Part shown: piece after piece, positions 1 to 13,200 of the stretch | Numbering within the stretch: the stretch's first letter is position 1 | Layout: every line of letters starts with the position of its first letter | Source: Pyrenopolyporus hunteri | Lineage: Eukaryota > Ascomycota > Sordariomycetes > Xylariales > Hypoxylaceae | Reading direction: 5' to 3' | Assembly: GCA_902806595.1 (NCBI GenBank) | Contig: CADCXC010000037.1 | Span: 1,612,001 to 1,676,000, forward strand | Length of the DNA: 64,000 nt | Translations under genes and position numbers: made by a program | The notes under the pieces: model-generated | Database searches by the model: none | Told to the model about the DNA's origin: nothing | Seen by the model: only the letters and a program-made list of their open reading frames with translations

Positions 1-3000
1 AATACGTAAAATAATTAATTATTAAATAAATAATCGAAAAATAATATATTTTAATAAATTTTTATATGTTATAATAAATAAATTTTCGATTAACGTATCT
101 TTTAAAAATAAAAATTAAAATTATATTTTTAATAAATTAAATATACGCGTACGTATTTAAATATATTAAATAAAATAAATAATTTTAATTTTACTTCGAA
201 TTATAAAATTAATATTAATAAATAAATCGAAAATATTATATTCGTTTAATGTTTATTTAATTTTACGTTTTTTAATGGTAATATAAAATACGCGTTTTAA
301 TCGAAATTTTAAAAGGGTTTTTACGTTAAAAAGATTATTTTTAAATATCGTCGATTATTTATTTTCGGTATTTATTGTTATAATTAACGGTATATTTCTT
401 TTAATATTTAATATTAAATTTTTTTAAAGTGATTATAATTACGTTAAAAGGGTTAAATTTTCGTTTTATATTTTTTAATTTATAACTTTTTATAAAACGT
501 TATAATTTAGGTAAAATAAAAAAATAAAAATAAGTTTTATTATATTTATATTTTATTCGTTAAATTCGAGTAAAAACGTTACGATAAATAATATTAACGA
601 TTTAATCGATTCGCGAATAAAAACGTTAAATACGAGTAAAATTCCCTTTTAAATTATAATCGAATTCGATTATAATAATAAAAGCGTTAATTAATTATTT
701 TTTAAATATATTTAATTCGATTTTAAAAAAATAACTTTTTTAATAAAAAAAAAGTTATCGTTATTTTATTTAATTTTTTTAAAATTTACGTCGTCGTTTA
801 ATATTAATATAATTAAATGTCGAATAAATGCGATATTTTTTTAAATTATATTAAATTATATTTAAATAATATAAAAATACGGGATTTTTATTTATTTTTT
901 TAATATATTATTTTTTATATTATTAAAACGTATAATATATTTTTTCGAAAAAAAAATAAATACTTTCGACGTGGAATGTTTTAACGGTTTTTTTTAAAAT
1001 TTATACGTAATAAAAAAGTTCATTAATGTACGTAATATTATTTAAGATTTAAAAGACGATGGATCGTAAAATTAAATATTATCACTTATATTTATAAGTT
1101 ATTAATTAATCGAAACTTACGAAGTAAACGCCGCGAAAAAAAAAAAGCGCGTTTTTATAAACGAAAACGTCGTAAAAAAAAAAACGAGTGTTTTTATAAA
1201 TAAAAATATCGCGAAAAAAAAAGCGAGTATTTTTATAAGTAAAAATATTATAAAAGAAAAAATAAGTGTTTTTATTAATAAAGAACTTATAAAAGGATAA
1301 TTTTCCACCGGCGGGGGTATTTTAAAAAAAAAATCTTCGTTTATAAAAACGTTATAAAAAAGAAATCGATCGTTTTTCGCGATATCGATATAATAAAAAA
1401 TAACGATATAAATGTTTTTTTATCGATATTATCGATATTAAATTATTAACTTTACATCGATAAATTATTACGTAAATTTTATACGTTTTATGCGACGTAA
1501 TAATTTTTATTTTTTATTAAAATATTTTAAAGTTATAAAAATTATTAATTATTAATAATTTATAAAATTTAATATTAATTACGTTAATAAAAGTTTTTAT
1601 TTTTTAAATATATTAAATAAATTTATAAAAACGAATTTTTTCGAAAGTTTTTCGTAAATTATATTAATATTTTTTAATAATATATTCGACGAAAAATTAT
1701 TATAAAAAAAAATATAAAAATTTATAAAAATTTAAATAAATAAAATCGTTATTATATATAAATTAATTTTATTTAATAAATATTTAAATAAATATATATA
1801 ATTAATACGTATATTTAAAAATTTTTTCGATTAATTTATATATTTTTTTATTCGATTTATTTACGAAATAAAATTTATAAATAATAATAAATAATTTAAA
1901 ATATTTTAAATTATTAAATCGATCGAAAAAAAAAAATTTAATATTTATATTTTAATATATTTTTATTTCGTTTATTAATATTTATTTAAAATTTTTATAT
2001 TTATTAGATTTAAATTATAAACGTTAAAACGAAGATTATTAAATTCGAATTCGATTAATTTAAATTTAAGTTTTTATTATCGTTAATTAAAAAAGTTTTT
2101 ATTTTATATAAATATAATTATATTCGATTTTTATATAATAAGTTTATTATTAATAAAATTAATTAAAAGTTAAAATATTTATCGAAAATTTTTTAAATTA
2201 AAATTTATTATATATACGATATTTTTTTAATAATTTTATAATATTTATTATATATATTATATTTATTACGTTTATTTTATTTTTTATAACTATATTTTTT
2301 AATTTTATAATATTTATTTTTTTCGTTCGATATAATATATAATAATATTAAAAAATAGTTTATTATAATAACTATAATATTTATTATTATTTTTTTAATA
2401 AATTTTTTTATATAAAAATATTAACTTTTTAATACGAAAATATTCCTTCGAAAACGTAAACTTTTAATTTTTTAAATATTTATTTATAATTACGTAATAA
2501 AATATAAAAAAAATGAAAAAAATCTTTTCTAATCGAATAAATTTTAAAAATTATTTAAGGAAAAATAATATTCGAAATAAAAAGTAAATTTATATTACTT
2601 TTAAATGTAAGCGATTTATTTTTTTTTAAATATAATGTTTTTTATTTATTAATTACATTAATTATATTAAACGCTTTAAAATCGAATTTTTATAATTTAA
2701 ATAATTTTATCCTTTCGTTTTTTATTTCGTTATTAAATATTTAAAATTAGATTATATTTTTAATCGTTTTTATTTTAATAAGTTATAAATTATATAAATA
2801 AATTATTAATTTAAAATAATTAAAAATCGATAAAAAAACGTTTTAACGTTAATATTCGAATTTTTATAAATATACTTATATAAAAAATACTTATATTATA
2901 TATTAATAATAATTTTATAAATTTTTTACGTTTTTATAATTTAAAATATCGTAATTAAATTTATAATAATGTTAATAATATTTATTTAAATATTTAATTT

Positions 3001-6000
3001 TAAATATAATTAAAAAAAAATTTATTTAAATTAATATAATAATATTAATTAATTAATTAATTTATATAAAATTATATACTTAAAACGATATTTAATTTAA
3101 TTTATTTAAAATTTAAAAATATAAAAAAAATAATTCGCGTCGATATAAAATTTATAATTAAAATTTAAATTTATTTTTATTTATTATTACGTTTATATTT
3201 ACGGTTATCTCCGTTATTATTATAAATCGATTAATTATAATTAAAACGAATTTAACTTCGACTTTTTTAATTAAATACGCGTTTATATACGCTTCGAAAT
3301 TTTATTTTTTCGTAAGTAAAGTATTATTTATTACCTATTCGAAAATAAATCGAATATCGTATTTATTTTAATTTTAAAAAACTTTTAATTTTAATATTAT
3401 TTCGATTATTAATAATTAAAACGACGGGTTTACCACTTAAATTCGTTAATAAAAAAACACGAGGAATTTTTTTTTAATTCGAAATAATAATCGATAAAAA
3501 TGTTTCGCCTTTTATTCGTTTAATTTTTAAATTACATTTATAATAATACGGAAATAATCGATAAAAATAGGGAAAATAATTTAAAAATAAAAAACTCGAA
3601 TTTTAATTCTTTAAAAATCGCGTAATATATTTTTTTATTTTATTTAATCGATAAATTTATTTAAAAAAACTTAAGTTTTAAAACTTTTATTATAAACTTC
3701 GAAATTTTTTTTATAAATTTATAAAAAATTAACGTATTATTTTATAAACGTATTAATTTTATTTACGTAATTAATATAAACTTATATTATTTTTTCGATA
3801 TTAATTATATCGAAGTCGATTAAAATTTATTATTCGTATATAAATACGTAAAAAAAATTTATATTAAAATTTAATTTTTTTATTTTACTTTTTTAATATT
3901 CGAAATAATTACGAAACTTTTTTTTATAATTTTTTAAGAATTTTTTAATTAATTAAACGCGTTCGAATACTTTTTTTTATATTTTTACGTTTATTATAAA
4001 AAAGTTATAATAAATTATAAAAAAATTTTAAATAATTTCGAAATTTTTTAATTAATTAAAAAAATTAAATAGAAAAAATTAAAAAAAAAAAATAATTTTA
4101 CGTATAAACGTTTATTTATATTATTTAATTAACATAAACATTAAAAGAAAAAAAAATGTTAATTATTTCGAATATAAAAAAAAACGAAGATTTTTATTAT
4201 TTTTAAAATATATAAACGTTTATCGTAAATAATTAAATATTTATTTACGAAATAAATAAACATATAATTTCGAATTTTAATAAAAATATTAAATATTTAT
4301 TTAATTATATATATTTTTATATTTAATTTATTCGTTTAAAAACGTTATTTTTATAAAAAATTTTTATTTATTTTTATAAACGAGTAGTTAAGTTCGGGAA
4401 TTTTCGAAATAAATAAGTATTTTTTATTTAAATATTTTAATAATAAATATTAACGTAAGTATTATAAAAAAGTAAAACGAAAATTAAAGAATTTATTTTA
4501 TTTTAATATTTTTATATATTTTATTTTCTTTTAACTTTTATATTATAAATTAATATAATAATTTAAAGTTAAATACGTTATAATTTTAATTTATTATACT
4601 ACGGTTACGAAGTAATATAAAAGTTTATAAAATCGAAATTATTTATTAATATTTATATAATAAATTTTTTTAAAAGTAAATCGTTAATAAATTTCGAAAA
4701 GTATTTAACTTTTAAACATTAAAACGATTTTTTTAATAAGTTATTAAAAATTAATATTTTTATAAAAATAAATAATATATTAATATTATTAAAATGAAAT
4801 TTCGCGTTTTATTCGAAGTCGAATTATAAATAATTATTATAATTTATTATTTTAAAATAAAACGACTCGAAATTAAAATAAAATTATAATTTATTAAACG
4901 TTAAATCGAATAATGGAAATTATATTATTATAATTATATAATATATATTTTTATATTATTATTATTTATATAATATTATTTTTTTACGAAGTGTTTAAAA
5001 AACGACGAAATATTAATTCGGTTATAATATTAATATAAAATTAATATATTTTACGTTTTTTTAATTCGAATTTATTTCGAAAATAATATAAATAGGAAGA
5101 TTTTAATTAAAAAAAACCGAGTTAAGTTTATAAATTTGTTAGAAAATTTTTTTAATAAATATTAAAAATATTTAAATACGTTAAGTAATTATAATAAAAA
5201 TTATATTTATAAGTTTATTCGTAAAAACATAAAGTTTATTATATTAAAATAAATAATTTAAAAAATATATTATCGGCGGTATTTAAAAGTAATATAATAA
5301 CGAGGGGAAATTAAATTATACGTAAAAAAGGAAAAAAAATTTATCGTTTTCGAGTCGAATTATATGTAGTTTATAAATGATTATTAAAAATTTCGATTCG
5401 TTAGTTTCGAAATATACGCCGTAATCGACGTATTTTTTCGGCGTATTATATAATGTAAAATATATCGGTTTATTTTTTTATTAACGAATATTTTAAAATA
5501 ATATTTTATTATTATAATCGAGTTAAGATTTTAATTTTAATATATTCGAATAAATTATAAAATCGAATTATTTTTTATAATTTAAGTTTAATTTAATTTA
5601 ATTAAAGTTATCGAATTTACGATAAAAATAATATATTCGAATGGTATTCGATATATATAAAAATAAAGTTATCGTATTTTAGATTTTTATATTTAAAGGG
5701 TAAATAAAAAAAATAAAAAAATCGAATAATAATAACGATAATTATGCGAAAACGTAATAAATTAATGGATTATACGTATATAAAAATTTAATTTATTAAT
5801 TTAATATTAACTTTATATAATTATATTTTAAAAATTTAAAATTTTCGAGTTAATTTATTAAAAAAAAATATAATTAATTAAATTATTTTATATATTATAT
5901 ATAAAAAAATTATACGATATAATATTAAAAAATTTATAAAATAATGAAATAATTATAAAATTAAATATTAATTACGTAAAAATTACACGATTTTTAATTA

Positions 6001-6839
6001 TATTAAAACATTATAAAAAGATTATAATTAAATTAATATTTAAAATTAAGGTATGAAAATATCGAATAATTTATTATTATTAATTAAAATATATAAATTT
6101 TTAAAGTTAATTAATTATTATAATTTCGATAATTTTTTATCGCTAAAAATATAACGTTTTTATAACGAATAATTAATTTAATATTTATTCGAAGATTTTT
6201 AAAATAATCGAATATAATTATATTTCGACATTTATAAAAATTTAAAAGATTTTTTAAAAATATACGAAAAAAAAATAAAATAATTTAAATTAAATTATAA
6301 TAAATTTCCACGGGGCGGTTTATTATAATATCGTCGATAATTATAAAATTTATAAAAATATTTATTTAATATATTAAAAACGAAAAAAAGGATAAAAATA
6401 AATAAAAATAAATATAATATATAATTAAATATATAAATAAATAATTATAATTAAATATGTAAAAAATATTTAAAATTTTATATTTTTATAAAAATTTTAT
6501 AAATTTAATTATTATTATATTATAAGTAAATAAAGCATATATTTTTTTTTTATTTAATATATATTTAAATCGAAAGTTTAATTAATTAAATACTCGTATA
6601 TTAATATAATTATTTTTACATTATATAATTTACTTTATAATAATTATTTTTCGTTTTATTTTATTTATTACGAAAAATATACGTCGTATATATAATTTTT
6701 ATTACGATGTTATACGATCGTTTAACGACGTTAAATAATCGATAATAAAATTAAAATAATTTTATCGTTTTATTTAAATAAATACATTAAATCTTATAAT
6801 TTTAAAAATTACGAAAATTATTTTAATATTATTACGATT

Positions 6840-7565
6840 TAATATAATTAATTTAATTTTATTAAATAATCGACACCGAAATTTTAATTAATTATACCTT
6901 TAAAATTTATATATAAAATCGCGATTTAATTTTTTTTTTTTTTTTTATAATATTAATAAAATTTAATTTTTAATTTTTAATATTATGCGTCGTATTAAAT
7001 ATATTTTTTTTTTATAAATTTATTATTTTTTATTATAAGTAAAAAATAATTTATTATAATTAAAAGAAAATTTTTTTATTTTTATTTTATTTTTATTTAT
7101 TTTTATTTTATTTATTTTTATTTTTATGTTTTTTTTATTTTTATTTTTTTTTATTTTTATTTTTTTTTATTTTTATTTTCTTTTATTTTTATTTTTTTTT
7201 ATTTTTATTTTTTTTTATTTTTATTTTCTTTTATTTTTATTTTTTTTTATTTTTATTTCCTTTTATTTTTATTTCTTTTTATTTTTATTTCTTTTTATTT
7301 TTATTTTTTTTCGTTTTCGTTTCGTAGTTTATATCGTTTTTTATTTCCGTTTTTAAATTTTTATTTTTTTTTATTTTTACCTTTTTTAATTTTCGTTTTT
7401 TTTAATTTTCGCTTTATTTAATTTTAATTTTTTTTAACTTTTATTTTTTAATTCGTATTTTTCGTTACGCTTTCGATAAACCGCGGTTTTAGATATATGT
7501 TTTAACGGCGAAATTAATTAAAATTTTAATATCGATTATTTAATAAAATTAAATTATTGTATCGA
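6840..7565. mobile_element. Inverted-arm (MITE/foldback-like) element, copy 1
   Basis: The two arms are inverted copies of the same sequence. A 25-nt stretch at 6,849-6,873 is exactly the reverse complement of 7,532-7,556, and similarity continues inward (ATTAATTAAAATTT and a TATATA stretch). The left arm continues into CGCGATTTAA, a run of about 16 T, and ATAATATTAATAAAATTTAA at 6,920-6,995. That module recurs at other places in the window. The interior is pyrimidine-rich low-complexity DNA. No coding capacity is visible. Both arms are AT-biased by the surrounding mutation process, so exact ends and any target-site duplication are not resolvable. Confidence 0.55.
7070..7440. repeat. Pyrimidine-rich low-complexity tract, T(5)A-type units
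   Basis: Hundreds of bases built from TTTTTA and TTTTTATTTTC units, with almost no purine other than A on the plus strand. It lies between the arms of the inverted-arm element. The open frame through it (all F, L, I, Y) is a by-product of composition. Confidence 0.85.
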
Positions 7566-9320
7566 ATTATAATAAAAAAAAAAAATTAATAATTAATAAA
7601 CTTTTATTAAAATTAATTATTAATTTTTTTAATTTTAATATATATATAATATATAATATTATTTCGTAACATTAATTAAAATTTTTATATTTATTTTATT
7701 AATTTTTAAAAATATAATTAAACTTTTAAATATATTAATATTAATTATTTTATATTAATTATTTTTAATATTTAACGTGTAAAAAAAATTAATTACGAGT
7801 TTATTAATATTAATTAAAAAATAAAATTTTCGTTTTTTATTATTTTTCGAAATAATATTAATTTTAATATAATTTATAAAAAAAAAACGTCGTTTTTTTA
7901 ATTAATTTAAATTATTATCGTTATTATATTAATTATATATATTTTCGAAAATATTATTATAATAGTTAAAATTAAACGAATTTAATAAAATATTATCGTA
8001 AAAATAATAAATTTTATTATTATTTTTTTCGAATTTATCGTAATTGCATTTATTAGTGTTTTTTTCGTATTTACGTTTCGTATTTTATAACGTAAAAAAT
8101 AACTTTATTATAAAAATCGTCGTTATTTTATAACTACTTTTTCGCGTATTTTAAACGAAACGAAATTTAAAAGTTTTTTTTTTTTAATTTAAAAATAATA
8201 TAATAATATTAATAAAAAATAATTATATAAAACGCGCGAAAAAATATTTTCGTAAAATCTTTTAAAAAAAAAAATAAAATTAATTATAATATCGAAAAAT
8301 TATTTTAAAATTACTTTCGTTCGATTTATTTAATGTTATTAATATATATATATTTAATTTATATTTACCGCGATTATAAAAACCGGGTTTTTTTTTAAAA
8401 AAAAAAATTAAATAATTTATATTAAAAAATATATAAAAATTTATTCGAAAAAATAATATATTATAATAACTATTTAAAAGATTATTTTTTCGATATAAAA
8501 CTTTTACGTATTTACGTATATAATTTTTAATAAATTATTTATTTACTTTTTTTAATATTATATAATAAATTTATAATTTATATAATATACCCGTAATACG
8601 ATAAAATTTATTATAATAATAAACGGTCGAAAAAAAATTTTATCGAATTAATTAATTTAACGATTTCGATTCGTTAAACGATAATTTAACAATATTATTA
8701 AAAATATCGTCGAATAATTCGTTAACGTTTAAAAAGTTAAAAAATATTTAAAGTTTTAAAATTTATTTCGAAAATATTTAATAATAAAAATTTAAAGTTA
8801 TAACGTAATAATTTATTAAATTAATATTAATTACGTTAAAATAAAAATAAATTTACCGTTATTTTAATTTAAAATATAAAAATAATATTTTTTATAAAGT
8901 AAAATATTATCGTTAAATATATTTATCGTCGCGTTTTTAAAATTATAAAATATTAATAAAAATAATTAATTATTTAACGGATAAAATTTATACGCGCGAT
9001 TTTTTCCTTCGTTATTTATTTAAACGTTTTTAATTATAATATAATAAATATAATATACGATTTTATAAAAAATATTTTTATTATTAAATATTTAAAAATT
9101 AAATAACGGATTTAAGTCGAAATAAATAAAATAATAAACGTTAAAATATTTAAAAAAAATATATTTATTTTTATCGATAAAAAATTTAATAAACGAAAAA
9201 AACCGTTTAAACGTTATAACGTATTAATTTCGCGATAAAAATATCGTTAAAATAATAGAAAATAAAAATAAAAATTTTAAAATAAATAAATAAACATTTA
9301 AATAAATTAATAAATAAAAG

Positions 9321-9354
9321 TAAATAAATAAATATTTAAATATTTATTTATTTA
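9321..9354. repeat. 34-nt perfect AT palindrome
   Basis: The half-site TAAATAAATAAATATTT at 9,321-9,337 is followed directly by its exact reverse complement at 9,338-9,354, in a wider TAAA/TTTA microsatellite region. It could extrude a cruciform. It lies about 160 nt inside the right terminus of block 1. Confidence 0.8.
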
Positions 9355-9430
9355 TTTATTTAAATAATTTACATTCGAATTAATATAAACTCGGATATAA
9401 AACGAAACCGATTAAATACTTATGTTATAT

Positions 9431-9510
9431 TATATCATCTCTTTAAAAACAATATTTGATTATGTCATCTTTTTAAGAAAATTCCATTACGGTTTATGTC
9501 ATTAATTTTC
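9431..9510 (+). repeat. Subterminal short repeats, TATRTCAT units
   Basis: Three related units, TATATCATCTCTTTAA (9,431), TATGTCATCTTTTTAA (9,461) and TATGTCATTAATTTT (9,494), are spaced 30 and 33 nt apart just inside the right-hand terminus of block 1. Short subterminal repeats of this kind are known as transposase-binding arrays in other element families. That role here is inference. Confidence 0.5.
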
Positions 9511-9514
9511 AGTG

Positions 9515-9552
9515 GTTTTAACGGGTTGGCGGTTTTAAGGGAATGGCCCACC
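9515..9552. repeat. Right-hand terminus of block 1, related to the block 2 terminal repeat
   Basis: GTTTTAACGGGTTGGCGGTT (9,515 on) matches the block 2 right terminus GTTTTGGCGGTTTGGCGGTT. The differences over 21 nt are two adjacent G-to-A changes and one T/G. The following AAGGGAATGGCCCACC also resembles the outward flank of the block 2 left terminus (AAGTTAAATGGCTTACC when read in the same orientation). The match places the same terminal motif at the end of two separate AT-rich blocks. Confidence 0.55.
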
Positions 9553-10233
9553 ATACATAGTTCAAACAAGATCGCTCGGGTTTTTTTGCTTTAGCTTACG
9601 TGCTCAAGTGGATTTGAATCCAAGAGTACCTAATCTTGTGCTCTTGGCCGATATGGTTGCTCTTTGACCATGGAAAGCTATGGTGGTACATGTCCTAAGA
9701 CCTCATAAAAAGTACCTTATACAGTAAGTTTTCCCACCCATAAGGCTGGTGGGCATCAGAGATATCGTCATCCCCCAATATCCTAGTATCCGCACAACAA
9801 CCGCGTGTGCTCAAATGCTTTTCCCCGTCCCGTGAATGCTGTTCAAACGTATGCCAAACTCCATCCATGTTTTAGCCTAAACAATCGCAACGAGGACTAA
9901 TAGATCGCCCAGTCATGGGTCGGATCCCGAGAAATTTGGTGGCTACTTGGTTCCTCCGTTGCTGAATAACGCGCTGATAATGGAAGAAGTTATAAAGTCA
10001 TCCCCTCTCCCTGTAAACGCCAGTTTTTGACATGATACATCAAACGGTGAGTTAACCGATGGACGGTTCTCCAGTATATCTCGAGGGCTTCATAATCGAG
10101 CTGGATAATAAAACAAGAACGACAGGGGTATCAAGAGATGTGAAAATGAGAAGGTGATAGGAGTAGTAATAAATGAAGATAAGAGGGAGGTAGAAGTGGT
10201 GGAAATAGGTGTGCGACACGGCTTGAAGTGTCA
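9553..10233. other. Intergenic, downstream of the RasGEF gene
   Basis: GC-balanced DNA between the AT-rich block and the stop codon of the RasGEF gene. It should contain the 3' untranslated region of that gene. I see no tRNA, no convincing coding frame and no repeat beyond the terminus at its left edge. Confidence 0.6.
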
Positions 10234-13200
10234 CTACGTAGAGACGGTAGCATGGTTATGGCGATCTCTTGAGATCCAACCAAACAAATCCGCCTTTTGA
10301 CCGGCCGTAGGGCCGTCGGTTGGGGATCTCGGGAAGGTCTCTCGAGGTTCAAGCAATAAACTCTTTCGATAATAGCTGACCTGGACGTTTCCCTTGTCCA
10401 ACTCTTTAACTCGAGTAACTTGTGCCTGAATCCATTCTTGCATGTCTGGGAGCTCTGCAAGCCTGTAGGGGATCTGGAACCGTTGTAATTCACCAATAAT
10501 CTTGGCAGTACGTGTATGCTTGTCAAAGTTGATTACGGTCAAGCCGTTATCGTTCGCGCCGGACCCGGGTAGTTGTTTCGTGGCCGGGTTTCCGATGTCG
10601 ACAAACGTTAGGTCGGTCAGAAACATGCCGAGAAACGGTAGGCATGGGGGAACATGACCCTGGAGACGAGCCCGAAGTACCTTGTTGTTACTGGCCGGCT
10701 CGACAATCGCTTGCATAGATTTCAGCATTTCGCGTCGCTTCGGGCTAACGAGATCCCATGTTTTTCGTAAGCGACTAATAATCGAGTTGTTCAGGCTGCA
10801 TACGATGGCCATAAGACCGTCATAATTGTTCAGCTCTAGACATTGATGGCCAATTTTGATCCATTGCTTGATGACCACGGCGCGCTTTTTCACTTCTGGG
10901 TATTGGAGAATAGTGTCTGCTACGAGGTTGGACAAATCTGTAGAGAAGCTTGACATTGCCTTCACGTTGGGTGAAAATACACCGTTCTTCTTCATCCATT
11001 GCGAACCCAGGAGTTCTTCCGGCAGGATTGAGCAGAAGATACTCATCTGCTTAAGTGTTAACTGGCGGGCAATCTCGAGAGGTTCGAAGTCGAGAAAAGA
11101 GGGGCAGCTACCCCCGGATTTCCAGTTATTGAGTAGACCCTGTTGACTCTTGGATATGATAGGGTTAGGCATCGGCGCGTCAACGGGGACGTATTGGGAA
11201 ACGGAAGTGTTCGTTTTGCCCATGGAGGACACTAAACGTGGCACAAGTGAACCGTCTGTGCAGGAAACTCTCTGTGAGAGTTCCATGATACGTTTGCCCG
11301 CAGAAGGAAGAAGAGCTCCGAGTTTGAACTCGGCAAAGTTCTGTATGAGAGGAAGAGCTTCGTGGTCGGTAGAGTCACGCCAATGTGATTCTAGCCAACC
11401 TTTCAAAACGTTGTAGACACGTAATCTCACGGGGCTTGCCGTGTGAGGATTTTCACCTACGTAATCGAAGCGCTCGATGAGCGTCTCTACCAGCTTGGTG
11501 GGCGTGCAAAATAGCCGGAAGGTCAGGTAGAAAGCAGAGACGAACATGGCGTCTGGCGTAGCTTCATGGGTTGTGAGACGTTCAACCAAAGCGGGAAGCG
11601 AACCACCCGTGATTTGTCCCTCCTTGTTGAACATTAGCTCGTGGGCGAAAGTCTTCTCTAGTAGCTTTGACTCGAGCTCGTCGGCCTCCTCGCTTACACT
11701 GGAACTACCGGCTGTGCTCAAGTCAGACAATGACGGCTGAGTCTTCGGTACAAGTGTGATATCGGGTGTAGTAGCACGCGTGGAGGTGTCGGAAACCATG
11801 CTGGACTCTGAATCACGGCTAAGGTATGTGTTGTTACTCCCGGAACTGGAAGCTGTGCCTGTGTCAGAGCGGAATGAGCGTTGGTAGTCAACATCATGTG
11901 AACTCTCCGTCGTGGGGCTATATTGTTCATCGGGTGGAAGAGAAGTAGTAAGTCGTGGGAGTGCTGGGAGAGATGGCCGGACGGAGGACACGGAAGACAC
12001 CATGCTCGATGCGGCGTCGTCGGTGACCATAGATTGGGGTCTAGACGTTGGTGGGGATACCTGGTTAGGAACGTGCTGCTGCTGTAAGGAGCCCTCGGTA
12101 GGGACCTCCGGGAGAGGTTTGTCGACCGACGGGCGAACCGAGTGGCAAGATTTGGGCGAAGCCTCAGATGCCCTGGACTCTGAGATTGTCGACTCAGCCG
12201 GTGTTCGCGGTCGGCTTTCAGATACTGCTTCAAAAACGCCTAGATCGAGACCTAAATTTCCGTTCTTGGCCTCGACTTCGAAATCACCTATTCGTTCCAG
12301 AACCCATTTAGTTTTTGCGACACATTCCCCAGCTGCTTTAACACACCCAGTAGCAGCGAGCAGAAGCCTGCTGTTATCCTGCGGCATGATGACGTCTTCA
12401 CCGTCAGGCCCTTTGCTACCTAGCACTTCACGCGCTAGGTAGACTAAGTCTCTAATACGATCGTACATGGCTACACGCGACTGCCCCAATGTTCCCGAAA
12501 CGGATGTGTTGTGATCGCATATCGTATCGACGACTGCGAAAAGTTTACCACCAGAGATAACCGAGTGTTTGATGGCGAGAGCAAGCTCGGGCCGTGACTG
12601 CGACTGGACATGTAATCGGCCAATGAAAGATCCAAGATATGACAAGAACATATCGTGGCAAGAATTAAGCCGCTCCGAGACGAGATTTTGCGACTGCGAC
12701 GACGGCGGGGGGCCGGCTAGAGACACTCTGTGTGATATGCTAGCCGATAATCGATTTCCGTGTAACGAATTGGCCTGAGACATCCGATTGCCTGCTACGT
12801 TGGTAGATGAGTAAACGGATGATAGGCGCTTGTTGGTCGGGGCACTTGTTTGTACGCCGTCGGATGCCGGCGGTACCAATCCTTGACTAGATACCGCGTC
12901 GAAGTCGGTGCGGGAGGATGCAGCCTGGTCATTCTCGAATTCTGTCGACTCCATTGGTGGCGTTGGTGGAACGAACGACTCCTCGATAACGGTTGCCATT
13001 ACCGTGACCGCTGGGGCGCGCAGCTGTCTATCTTCCTCAATCAAATCCAGAAATCGAACGCCTTTGACGACAATCTTGAACGCCTTCAATATCATCTCAT
13101 CGATAATATCGTTCACTTGATTGATAGACTGAGAGAAACTTCTTAACGTCTCTTGGAGACGCTTCGCGATTTTCACTAGAGACGAAAGCTCCGAAAGTAG

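Larger units (their letters stand above)
1..9514. repeat. AT-rich hypermutated block 1 (RIP-like), left part cut by window edge
   Basis: Nearly all A and T, with no credible gene. The remaining cytosines are almost exclusively in CpG: in 61-300 I count 13 C, 11 of them followed by G. Stretches such as 1,681-1,980 have essentially no C or G outside CpG on either strand. This is the pattern of exhaustive C-to-T change on both strands of repeated DNA. The few open frames inside (for example 1,117-1,308 and 7,126-7,356) are low-complexity K/N/I/F runs and are not genes. The block ends abruptly where GC-balanced DNA begins at about 9,480-9,540. The original repeats cannot be identified by eye. Confidence 0.9.

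Noticed and set aside
1117..1308. 63-codon open frame in block 1, and similar frames at 7,126, 19,167, 28,787, 33,735, 36,674 and 37,190
   Set aside because: K/N/I/F/Y low-complexity translations expected from AT-rich DNA; no domain, no conserved start context. The region at 33,735 is adjacent to, but not in frame with, the ghost frame I list.
9590..9690. tRNA-like T-arm (GGATTCAAATCC on the minus strand) near the block 1 edge
   Set aside because: Eight rather than seven nucleotides lie between the GG and CC of the arm, and no acceptor stem or anticodon arm pairs correctly.
11718..12442. Overlapping frames of 171-176 codons on both strands
   Set aside because: Shadows of the Ser/Pro-rich linker of the RasGEF.
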